Below are positions 20,505-27,875 of a DNA stretch of 64,000 nt, piece by piece. The number at the start of each line of letters is the position of its first letter. The stretch's first letter is position 1. A program made the translations under genes and the position numbers. The DNA comes from Paraburkholderia phenazinium (lineage in GTDB: Bacteria; Pseudomonadota; Gammaproteobacteria; Burkholderiales; Burkholderiaceae). The stretch lies in the NCBI RefSeq assembly GCF_900100735.1, contig NZ_FNCJ01000004.1, forward strand, positions 64,019 through 128,018. Direction: 5' to 3'. The notes below the pieces were generated by a model. It was given only the letters and a program-made list of their open reading frames with translations, searched no databases and was not told where the DNA came from.

Positions 20505-20983
20505 ATTTCGTCCCCACGTATCGACCTGCCGGAAAGGTCGGTTCCGGCATTCATCTTTATCTCACCGGGTCTACGGCATCTGCGGCTGCAATCTTTAATG
20601 CAACCGCCCCCCAGCGCTCCTTGCGCCATCGCGCATCCGCCTTGTAGGCGGCGCCCCGCGACCGTCTTATACACGGCCAAAATTCGCCTCGGCGTACCAC
20701 TGCGGCCACTTGCGCAGGTGCCCAAATCGTGGCAGTTAGCCGTAAATTCACGGCGTCCCGGCACGACTTTCGCCCCGCCCCCTGTCCGCGCAAGATCCGA
20801 GACACATCCGAGGCGCGCCCCAGGCATGTCCACTCGTGTCCGATTCGCGACAAAACTTGTCCTTACATTTCACGCGAGCCACATTACACTTCGTGAAATG
20901 CCAGATGGCGCCGGGTCATGTGTCGATATGCCGCAGCCAGCGGATCCGGCCCTCGCTCACTTTTCTCTCCTTCTCTCAAGCGC
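20505..20983. other. 479-bp divergent intergenic region with one dyad
   Basis: Between the chemoreceptor (left) and the MFS gene (right). The only clear element is CATTTCACG (20866-20874) and CGTGAAATG (20892-20900), a perfect 9-bp inverted repeat with a 17-bp spacer, 83 bp upstream of the MFS start; it could be an operator. No convincing sigma-70 or FliA promoter was found, and no RNA gene. Confidence 0.4.
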
Positions 20984-22234
20984 ATGGAAACGAGCCTCGA
21001 CAAAAACGCCCTCGCCGGCGTCTCAAGCAGCCCCGCCGCCCCGCCTCTGGCCGCCATGCCACAACACACGGTCTACTCCGTGCTCGGCGCCATCAGCTTT
21101 TCGCACCTGATCAACGACATGATCCAGTCGCTGGTCCTCGCGATCTATCCGATGCTGAAGGCCAACTTTTCGCTGTCGTTCGGGCAGATCGGCCTGATCA
21201 CGCTGACCTATCAGATCACCGCCTCACTGCTGCAACCGCTGATCGGCAGCTATACCGACAAGCATCCGAAGCCGTATTCCCTGCCAATCGGCATGGGCTT
21301 TACGCTCGCCGGCCTGCTGCTGATGTCAGTCGCGCCGAACTTCGGCATTCTGCTGGTGGCGGCAGCGCTGGTCGGCTGCGGTTCGTCGGTGTTCCACCCG
21401 GAGTCGTCGCGGGTCGCGCGGATGGCCTCGGGCGGCCAGCATGGTCTCGCGCAGTCGCTGTTCCAGGTCGGCGGCAACGCCGGCTCCTCGCTCGGGCCGC
21501 TGCTCGCCGCCCTGATCATCATCCCGCACGGCCAGCGCAGCATTGCGTGGGTGTCCTCAGCGGCGCTGGTGGCGATCGTCGTGCTCACCCAGATCGGCCG
21601 CTGGTACAAGCGCCATCCGGCGACCAAAAAGGCGCGCGCCGCGCACGCCGGTCATGCGTCGCTGTCGCGCAACCAGGTGCGGCTCGCGATGGGAGTGCTC
21701 GTGCTGCTGGTGTTCTCGAAATACTTCTACCTCGCCAGCATCAACAGCTATTTCACCTTCTATCTGATCGACAAGTTCCATCTGCCGGTGCAGGCCGCGC
21801 AGGTCCACCTGTTCATTTTCCTCGCGGCCGTCGCAGCGGGCACGATCATCGGCGGTCCGATCGGCGACCGGATCGGCCGCAAATATGTGATCTGGGTGTC
21901 GATCCTCGGTGTCGCGCCGTTCACCATGCTGCTGCCGTACGCCAACCTGTTCTGGACCAGCATGCTGACCGTGGTCATCGGCGTGGTGCTGGCGTCGGCG
22001 TTCTCGGCGATCCTGGTGTATGCCCAGGAGCTGATTCCCGGCAAGGTGGGCATGATCGCGGGCCTCTTCTTCGGCTTCGCGTTCGGCCTCGGCGGGATCG
22101 GCGCGGCGGTGCTCGGCCAGCTGGCCGATGCGACCAGCATCGGCTATGTGTATAAGGTCTGCTCGTTCCTGCCGCTGATCGGCATCCTGACGGTGTTCCT
22201 GCCGGACGTCGAGGGCAGGCGCGCCAAGGCTTGA
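20984..22234 (+). CDS. MFS exporter, fosmidomycin-resistance (Fsr) type
   Basis: A 416-residue major-facilitator protein with 12 predicted helices. The Fsr-like N-terminus is AISFSHLINDMIQSLVLAIYPMLK; other blocks are SYTDKHPKPYSLPIGMGFTLAGLLLMS, GCGSSVFHPESSRVARMASGG and GDRIGRKYVIWVSILG. Family members extrude fosmidomycin and other small compounds by proton antiport; the natural substrate is unknown. ATG 20984 is chosen over the upstream in-frame codon because METSLDKNALAG is followed by the first helix at the expected distance. A strong terminator follows. Confidence 0.9.
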   Translation: METSLDKNALAGVSSSPAAPPLAAMPQHTVYSVLGAISFSHLINDMIQSLVLAIYPMLKANFSLSFGQIGLITLTYQITASLLQPLIGSYTDKHPKPYSLPIGMGFTLAGLLLMSVAPNFGILLVAAALVGCGSSVFHPESSRVARMASGGQHGLAQSLFQVGGNAGSSLGPLLAALIIIPHGQRSIAWVSSAALVAIVVLTQIGRWYKRHPATKKARAAHAGHASLSRNQVRLAMGVLVLLVFSKYFYLASINSYFTFYLIDKFHLPVQAAQVHLFIFLAAVAAGTIIGGPIGDRIGRKYVIWVSILGVAPFTMLLPYANLFWTSMLTVVIGVVLASAFSAILVYAQELIPGKVGMIAGLFFGFAFGLGGIGAAVLGQLADATSIGYVYKVCSFLPLIGILTVFLPDVEGRRAKA

Positions 22235-22331
22235 GTGAGCTCAAGGCGGGATCGAATCGACTGAATCTAAACCACGCGATCTGAACCGGGAATTGCCGGG
22301 AATTGCCGGGGGTCGACACCCCGGATCGAAT

Positions 22332-22359
22332 GGAAAGAGGCGCTGCGGCGCCTTTTTCC
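22332..22359 (+). terminator. Rho-independent terminator of the Fsr-type MFS gene
   Basis: GGAAAGAGGCGC (22332-22343) pairs with GCGCCTTTTTCC (22348-22359), a 12-bp stem with one wobble and a TGCG loop; the T-run 22353-22357 is part of the 3' arm. Just upstream, AATTGCCGGG is repeated in tandem (22291-22310). The rest of the 310-bp gap before prpE shows nothing definite. Confidence 0.8.
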
Positions 22360-22544
22360 ATTTTGGGCGAGCGGCACGCCGCGCCTATGGTGAACCCGCG
22401 TTGTCCGCGCCGGTGAGCCTGCTCTATGCTGTGCGGACATGCACCGTACACACCGTGCCGAGGCCGCGACCGCCGTTCGCGCGTCGGCGCGCAAGCGCTT
22501 CGCCCGCCCGCTCACCCCATGCAGCAGGACAAGGATCGCCGCCA

Positions 22545-24449
22545 ATGACCCGTTATCGCGAGTTCCACCGCCGTTCCATCGAAGCCCCCGAAGACTTCTG
22601 GCGCGACGAAGCGCGACGCATCCATTGGGAGACGCCGTTCGAGACCGTGCTCGACCGCTCGAATCCGCCGTTTGCGCGCTGGTTCGTCGGCGGCCGGACC
22701 AATCTGTGCCATAACGCGGTGGACCGGCATCTGGCCGAACGGGCGCAACAGAACGCGCTCGTCTATATATCGACCGAAACCGGTATCGAGCGGCGCTACA
22801 CCTACGCCGAGCTGTACGCCGAAATCAACCGGATGGCCGCAGTGATGCGCTCACTGGGCGTCAAGCGCGGCGACCGCGTGCTGATCTACCTACCGATGAT
22901 CCCCGAAGCGGTGTTCGCGATGCTCGCCTGCGCGCGCCTGGGCGCGATTCACTCGGTGGTGTTCGGCGGCTTCGCGGCGCCCAGCCTCGCGGCGCGCATC
23001 GACGACGCCAAACCGGCGCTGATCGTCACCGCCGATGCCGGCGCGCGCGGAGGCAAGGTGATCGACTACACGCCGCTCGTCGACGAAGCGCTTGCCCGCG
23101 CGCAGCACAAGCCGCCGCATGTGCTGCGGATCGACCGGCAGCTGGCGCCCGAACGCCTGAACGCCAGCTACCTGGTCGACTACGAGCCGCTACGCGAACA
23201 GTTTTTCGACGTCCATGTGCCGTGCGAATGGCTGGAGTCCAACGAGCCATCGTATGTGCTCTACACCTCGGGCACGACCGGGCGGCCGAAAGGCGTGGTG
23301 CGCGACGTGGGCGGCTATGCGGTGGCGCTGGCGGCATCGATGGAATACATCTTCGAAGGTCGCGCGGGCGACACCATGTTCACCGCCTCGGACATCGGCT
23401 GGGTGGTCGGCCATAGCTACATCATCTATGCACCGTTGATCGCGGGCCTGACCACAGTGATGTACGAAGGCACGCCGATTCGCCCGGACGGCGGCATCTG
23501 GTGGCGGCTCGTCGAGCAGCATCGGATCAACCTGATGTTCACCGCACCGACCGCATTGCGCGTGCTCAAGAAACAGGACCCGGCGCTGCTGAAGAAGTCC
23601 GACCTGTCGAGCTTGCGCACGCTATTCCTGGCCGGCGAGCCGCTCGACGAACCCACGGCATCGTGGATCACCGACGCGCTCGGCAAACCGGTAGTGGACA
23701 ACTACTGGCAGACCGAGACCGGCTGGCCGATGCTGGCGATCCAGCGCGGCGTCGAAGCGCTGCCGCAGAAGCTCGGCTCGCCGGGCGTGCCGGTCTACGG
23801 CTACAACCTGACGCTGCGCAACGAACAAACCGGCGATGTCTGCGCACCCGGCGAGAAAGGCGTGATCACGCTCGGCTATCCGCTGCCGCCGGGTTGCATG
23901 TCGACCGTGTGGGGCGACGACCGGCGCTTCGTCAGCACCTACTGGTCGAGTGTCCCGGATCAGCAGCTCTATTCGACCTTCGACTGGGGCATCCAGGATG
24001 ACAACGGCTACGTGACGATCCTCGGCCGCACGGACGATGTGATCAACGTCGCCGGTCACCGGCTCGGCACGCGCGAAATCGAGGAAGCGCTATCGAGCCA
24101 TGCGGCGGTGGCCGAAGTCGCGGTAGTGGGCGTGGCCGATCCGCTCAAGGGTCAAGTGGCGCTGGCGTTCGTGGTGCTGCGCGATGCAGAGCGTTACGCG
24201 CCAGAGGACGCGCGTGCGAAGCTCGAGGCCGACTTGGCCGCGACGGTGGACCGTCAGCTTGGGGCGATTGCGCGGCCGGCGCGGGTGCATATGGTGGCGA
24301 TGCTGCCGAAGACGCGCTCGGGCAAGCTGCTGCGCCGCGCGATTGCGGCGCTGGCGGAAGGGCGCGATCCTGGCGATCTGCCGACCATCGAAGATGCCAG
24401 CGCCTTGCAGCAGGTGCGCGATGCGCTGACGGCGGGTGGGAAGGCTTAG
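22545..24449 (+). CDS. prpE: Propionyl-CoA synthetase (propionate-CoA ligase)
   Basis: A 634-residue acetyl-CoA synthetase-family adenylate-forming enzyme that activates propionate. Visible motifs: ATP-loop YTSGTTGRPKGVVRD (about residues 240-254), VVDNYWQTETGWPM, NVAGHRLGTREIE and the C-terminal acetylatable lysine motif RSGKLLRR. The N-terminus (RYREFHRRSIEAPEDFWRDEA) matches PrpE rather than Acs. ATG 22545 has AAGGAT upstream; the ORF extends to 22293 without family support. It lies apart from any prpRBCD genes in this window and may serve as a scavenging enzyme. Confidence 0.92.
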   Translation: MTRYREFHRRSIEAPEDFWRDEARRIHWETPFETVLDRSNPPFARWFVGGRTNLCHNAVDRHLAERAQQNALVYISTETGIERRYTYAELYAEINRMAAVMRSLGVKRGDRVLIYLPMIPEAVFAMLACARLGAIHSVVFGGFAAPSLAARIDDAKPALIVTADAGARGGKVIDYTPLVDEALARAQHKPPHVLRIDRQLAPERLNASYLVDYEPLREQFFDVHVPCEWLESNEPSYVLYTSGTTGRPKGVVRDVGGYAVALAASMEYIFEGRAGDTMFTASDIGWVVGHSYIIYAPLIAGLTTVMYEGTPIRPDGGIWWRLVEQHRINLMFTAPTALRVLKKQDPALLKKSDLSSLRTLFLAGEPLDEPTASWITDALGKPVVDNYWQTETGWPMLAIQRGVEALPQKLGSPGVPVYGYNLTLRNEQTGDVCAPGEKGVITLGYPLPPGCMSTVWGDDRRFVSTYWSSVPDQQLYSTFDWGIQDDNGYVTILGRTDDVINVAGHRLGTREIEEALSSHAAVAEVAVVGVADPLKGQVALAFVVLRDAERYAPEDARAKLEADLAATVDRQLGAIARPARVHMVAMLPKTRSGKLLRRAIAALAEGRDPGDLPTIEDASALQQVRDALTAGGKA

Positions 24450-24525
24450 CCGCTGCTCACTGGACCAAGCGCCGCAAGATGCCGTTGCGGCGCTCGCGGC
24501 GCAGACAGACGGGAGCGCGGCGCGC

Positions 24526-25311
24526 TTAGACGCGCGCCTGCAAGAACCGCTTCAGAATGCCATTCGAATAGGTCCCGGCGATCTCAGTCAAGAACGAGGT
24601 AAACGACGCGGGCGCATGCGCATCCGCCGTGTCGGAAACCGTGCGCACAATCGCGCACGGCACGCCGTACTCGTGACAGACCTGCGCGATCGCCGCGCCT
24701 TCCATCTCGACGGCGAGCGCATCGGGCAAGGCCTCGCGCAGTGCCTCGACGGCCGCCGCACTGGCGACAAACTGATCGCCGCTGATGATGAGCCCACGAT
24801 GCACACGCGGCAGTTGCGTCGCGAAGCGCGCGGCCAATGCCGGGCCCTCTTCCGCCACGAATTGCTCGGTCGCCGCCGCAAGCTGATCGGCCAGCATCTG
24901 ATCCGCGGCGAAGCGGGCAACGCCGAGCAACGGCACTTCGAAACGCGGAAACAGCGGCGAGGCGTCGAGATCGTGTTGCGTCAAAGTATCGGCGACGACC
25001 ACATCGCCGATCCGCACTTCCCGCCCGACCCCACCTGCGACACCGGTAAACACCACTGCCTCGACATCGAACGCATGAATCAAGGCACTGACCGTCGCCG
25101 CCGCGGCCACCTTGCCGATGCGTCCGAGCGTGACGACGCACGGCGCGCCATGCACGGTGCCGAGGTGATAATCGCGCCGGCCATGCGTGACCGTACGCAC
25201 CTCGGATTCGGCGCGCATCGCCTCGAGCAGATCACCGAGTTCCTGCGGCAAAGCCGCCATCACACCTAGCGGACGACGAGCGCCCGCCGCCCCGGTTTGC
25301 ACTGTGCTCAT
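24526..25311 (-). CDS. 5'-methylthioadenosine / S-adenosylhomocysteine nucleosidase family
   Basis: A 261-residue nucleoside phosphorylase-like enzyme that cleaves the N-glycosidic bond of MTA or SAH to adenine plus a thioribose. Blocks: GVMAALPQEL (catalytic Glu), VVFTGVAGGVG, ISGDQFV, VEMEGAAIAQVC (nucleoside-binding Glu) and RTVSDTAD (catalytic Asp). ATG 25311 overlaps the stop of uvrD by 4 nt (ATGA), so it is translated from the uvrD message, an odd pairing of a helicase and a metabolite-salvage enzyme. Confidence 0.9.
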   Translation of the reverse strand: MSTVQTGAAGARRPLGVMAALPQELGDLLEAMRAESEVRTVTHGRRDYHLGTVHGAPCVVTLGRIGKVAAAATVSALIHAFDVEAVVFTGVAGGVGREVRIGDVVVADTLTQHDLDASPLFPRFEVPLLGVARFAADQMLADQLAAATEQFVAEEGPALAARFATQLPRVHRGLIISGDQFVASAAAVEALREALPDALAVEMEGAAIAQVCHEYGVPCAIVRTVSDTADAHAPASFTSFLTEIAGTYSNGILKRFLQARV

Positions 25312-27659
25312 TCGACCGCCTGCAGTTTGGCGACCGCCAGCGCCAGCCACTTCTCGCCGTGCCGCTTGAACTTGACCTGCGCCTTGGCATCGGCGCCACC
25401 GCCTTCGAGCGCGATGATCGTGCCTTCGCCGAACTTGGTATGGAACACCTGCTGGCCGACCCGGAAACCGCTCTCGGCGGCGCGCTGCTCATTGGCAAAA
25501 GCCGGCAACGGCGCCGAGGTCGTCGACGCCGGCCCCGTGTAACCCGGCCGCGCAAACCAGTCACGGCCGTAACCTGCGTTGTCGGAGCGGCCACCCCAGC
25601 GTGCGCCCGCCTCGACCTTGGGCGTGAGCCACTTGAGCGTTTCCTGCGGCAGCTCGTCGAAAAAGCGCGAACGGATGTTGTAGCGTGTCTGCCCATGCAG
25701 CATCCGGCTCTGCGCGAACGACAGATACAAGCGCTCCTTGGCACGCGTAATCGCGACGTACATCAGACGGCGCTCTTCTTCGAGCCCGTCGGTTTCCATC
25801 GCGCTGTTCTCGTGCGGGAACAGGCCTTCTTCGAGACCGGTGATGAACACCGCAGTGAACTCGAGCCCCTTCGCCGCATGAACCGTCATCAACTGCACGG
25901 CTTCCTGGCCGGCCTGCGCCTGGTTGTCGCCCGCTTCGAGCGAGGCGTGCGATAGGAAGCCGGCAAGCGGCGTCATCGTGTCGGGGTTCTGCGCCGGGTC
26001 GGTGACTTCCGGCGCATCGAGAACGACGGTATTCGGGTCGTCGGTCGCCGTCACCAGTTCCGGCGCAGCGGTCGCGCCCGGACGCAGCGGAATGGAGCGC
26101 GCCGGCGTGTCGAGGCCGTAGCCTTCTTCGCTGACGAAAGCCGCCGCCGCATTGACCAGTTCCTGCAAGTTTTCCAGACGGTCCTGCCCCTCGCGTTCGG
26201 TCTGATAAAACTCCGCGAGACCGCTCGTGCGCACTACGTATTCGACGGTCTCCGGCAGGCTCATCTGCTGCGTTTCCGCGCGCATCTTGCCGATCAGGTT
26301 GGCGAAACTGGCAAGGCTCGAGCCTGCCTTGCCGGCGACGTACGGAATCGCCGCAGCCATCGAGCAGTTGTAGAGCCGTGCGGCATCCGCGAGCTGCTCG
26401 ATCGAACGCGCCCCGATACCGCGAGTCGGGAAGTTGACGACGCGCGAGAACGCGGTGTCGTCGTTCGGGTTGTCGATCAGGCGCAGATAGGCGAGCGCGT
26501 GCTTGATTTCCTGACGCTCGAAGAAGCGCAGACCACCGTACACGCGGTAGGCGATACCGGCGTTGACGAGCGTATGTTCGATGGTGCGCGACTGCGCGTT
26601 GCTCCGGTACAGCACGGCGACTTCGCTGCGCGAGGTGCCGGTGCTGATGAGCGCCTTGATTTCCTCGACGATCCAGCCGGCCTCCTGCATATCGGTGGCG
26701 GCTTCGTAGACGCGCACCGGCTCGCCGTGGCCGGCGTCGGTGCGCAGGTTTTTGCCCAGCCGCCGCGAGTTATTGGCGATCAACTGATTGGCCGCATCGA
26801 GGATATGGCCATGCGAGCGATAGTTCTGCTCGAGCTTGATCAGGTGACGGACATTGAACTCGTTCTCGAAGTCGCGCATGTTGCCGACGTTCGCACCGCG
26901 AAACGCGTAAATGGACTGATCGTCGTCGCCGACCGCGAAGATCGAGTTGGTTTGCCCGGCGAGCAGCTTGAGCCACGCGTACTGAAGCTTGTTGGTGTCC
27001 TGAAACTCGTCGACGAGGATATGGCGAAAGCGCGCCTGATAGTGGGCGCGCAGCGGCGGATTGTGCGCGAGCAGCTCATAGCAGCGCAGCAGCAGTTCGG
27101 GGAAGTCGACCACGCCTTCACGCTGGCACTGCTGGTCGTAGGCCTCGTAGAGCTCGACAAATTTGCGGTTGAAGTTATCGGTAGCGTCGACGTCTTTGGG
27201 GCGCAGGCCCTGCTCCTTGGCGTTGTTGATGAAGTACTGGAGATTTTTCGCCGGGTACTTCTCATCGTCGATGTTCAGGCCCTTCATCAGACGCTTGATC
27301 GCGGACAGCTGGTCGGCGGTATCGAGAATCTGGAAGGTGGCGGGCAAGGCGGCGTCGCGGTGATGGGCGCGCAGCATGCGGTTGCAGAGGCCGTGGAAGG
27401 TGCCGATCCACATGCCGCGGGTGTCGATGGGCAGGAGGGCTTGCAGGCGCGCCATCATTTCGCGGGCGGCTTTGTTGGTGAAGGTGACCGCGAGGATGGT
27501 TGCTGGCGATGCCAGACCTTGCTGGATGAGCCATGCGATGCGGGTGATCAGGACACGGGTTTTGCCGCTGCCCGCGCCGGCTAGAATCAGTGCCGGTTCG
27601 TTGGGGAGCGTTACCGCGGCGTGTTGTTCGGGGTTTAGGTTAACGAGGAGTTCGGGCAT
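25308..27659 (-). CDS. uvrD: ATP-dependent DNA helicase UvrD/PcrA
   Basis: A superfamily 1A 3'-5' helicase of 783 residues acting in nucleotide-excision and mismatch repair. Motif I AGAGSGKT, motif Ia AVTFTNKAAREM, motif II VDEFQDTN, motif III VGDDDQSIYAFRGA, motif IV LEQNYRSH, motif V VHAAKGLEFTAVF and motif VI YVAITRAKERLY are all present in order. I choose ATG 27659 (MPELLVNLNPEQ, the usual UvrD N-terminus); ATG 27692 would add 11 residues. The ORF runs further into repeat sequence up to 27830. Codons at its 5' end are unusually A/C-rich, next to the mini repeat. Confidence 0.93.
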   Translation of the reverse strand: MPELLVNLNPEQHAAVTLPNEPALILAGAGSGKTRVLITRIAWLIQQGLASPATILAVTFTNKAAREMMARLQALLPIDTRGMWIGTFHGLCNRMLRAHHRDAALPATFQILDTADQLSAIKRLMKGLNIDDEKYPAKNLQYFINNAKEQGLRPKDVDATDNFNRKFVELYEAYDQQCQREGVVDFPELLLRCYELLAHNPPLRAHYQARFRHILVDEFQDTNKLQYAWLKLLAGQTNSIFAVGDDDQSIYAFRGANVGNMRDFENEFNVRHLIKLEQNYRSHGHILDAANQLIANNSRRLGKNLRTDAGHGEPVRVYEAATDMQEAGWIVEEIKALISTGTSRSEVAVLYRSNAQSRTIEHTLVNAGIAYRVYGGLRFFERQEIKHALAYLRLIDNPNDDTAFSRVVNFPTRGIGARSIEQLADAARLYNCSMAAAIPYVAGKAGSSLASFANLIGKMRAETQQMSLPETVEYVVRTSGLAEFYQTEREGQDRLENLQELVNAAAAFVSEEGYGLDTPARSIPLRPGATAAPELVTATDDPNTVVLDAPEVTDPAQNPDTMTPLAGFLSHASLEAGDNQAQAGQEAVQLMTVHAAKGLEFTAVFITGLEEGLFPHENSAMETDGLEEERRLMYVAITRAKERLYLSFAQSRMLHGQTRYNIRSRFFDELPQETLKWLTPKVEAGARWGGRSDNAGYGRDWFARPGYTGPASTTSAPLPAFANEQRAAESGFRVGQQVFHTKFGEGTIIALEGGGADAKAQVKFKRHGEKWLALAVAKLQAVE

Positions 27660-27719
27660 TTTCCAGGGGGTCGGCGGCGGTTCGTTCGTCATTATAAGGT
27701 TCAGGGTTTGTTTTGGTTT

Positions 27720-27811
27720 TTGCCTGCGGCGCCTTGCTTTTAAGACCACCCCCAAGGCGCCGCAGGCAAACAGCCCAACACCGCATGAACCCGGACAAGC
27801 GCCGCAGGCAA
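27720..27811. repeat. Mini repeat sharing the 17-bp terminus of the 628-bp elements
   Basis: TTGCCTGCGGCGCCTTG (27720-27736) and its exact reverse complement (27753-27769) form a 17-bp inverted repeat with a 16-nt loop. A third, one-base-shorter copy (CAAGCGCCGCAGGCAA) lies at 27796-27811. The interior hairpins of the full element are missing. It sits between the divergent uvrD and valS genes. Possibly a degenerate remnant or a minimal form of the long element. Confidence 0.8.
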
Positions 27812-27834
27812 ACCTCCCGCAAGGGCGCACCCCT

Positions 27835-27840
27835 TATAAT
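27835..27840 (+). promoter_or_regulatory. Probable -10 box of valS
   Basis: A perfect TATAAT lies 36 bp upstream of the valS ATG, between the mini repeat and the gene. No clear -35 box is visible, since the expected position falls at the edge of the third terminus copy. Confidence 0.4.
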
Positions 27841-27875
27841 CAGGGATTCCACAGCATCCCAGCAGACGACGAACA

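Noticed and set aside
20505..20600. FliA (sigma-28) promoter for the chemoreceptor
   Set aside because: A TAAAGATG-like stretch exists but the downstream half and spacing do not match GCCGATAA.
22293..22544. N-terminal extension of prpE
   Set aside because: The extension crosses the upstream terminator and has no family homology; ATG 22545 with AAGGAT fits.
26499..27584. 361-codon ORF antisense to uvrD
   Set aside because: Shadow frame; uvrD carries all helicase motifs in order.
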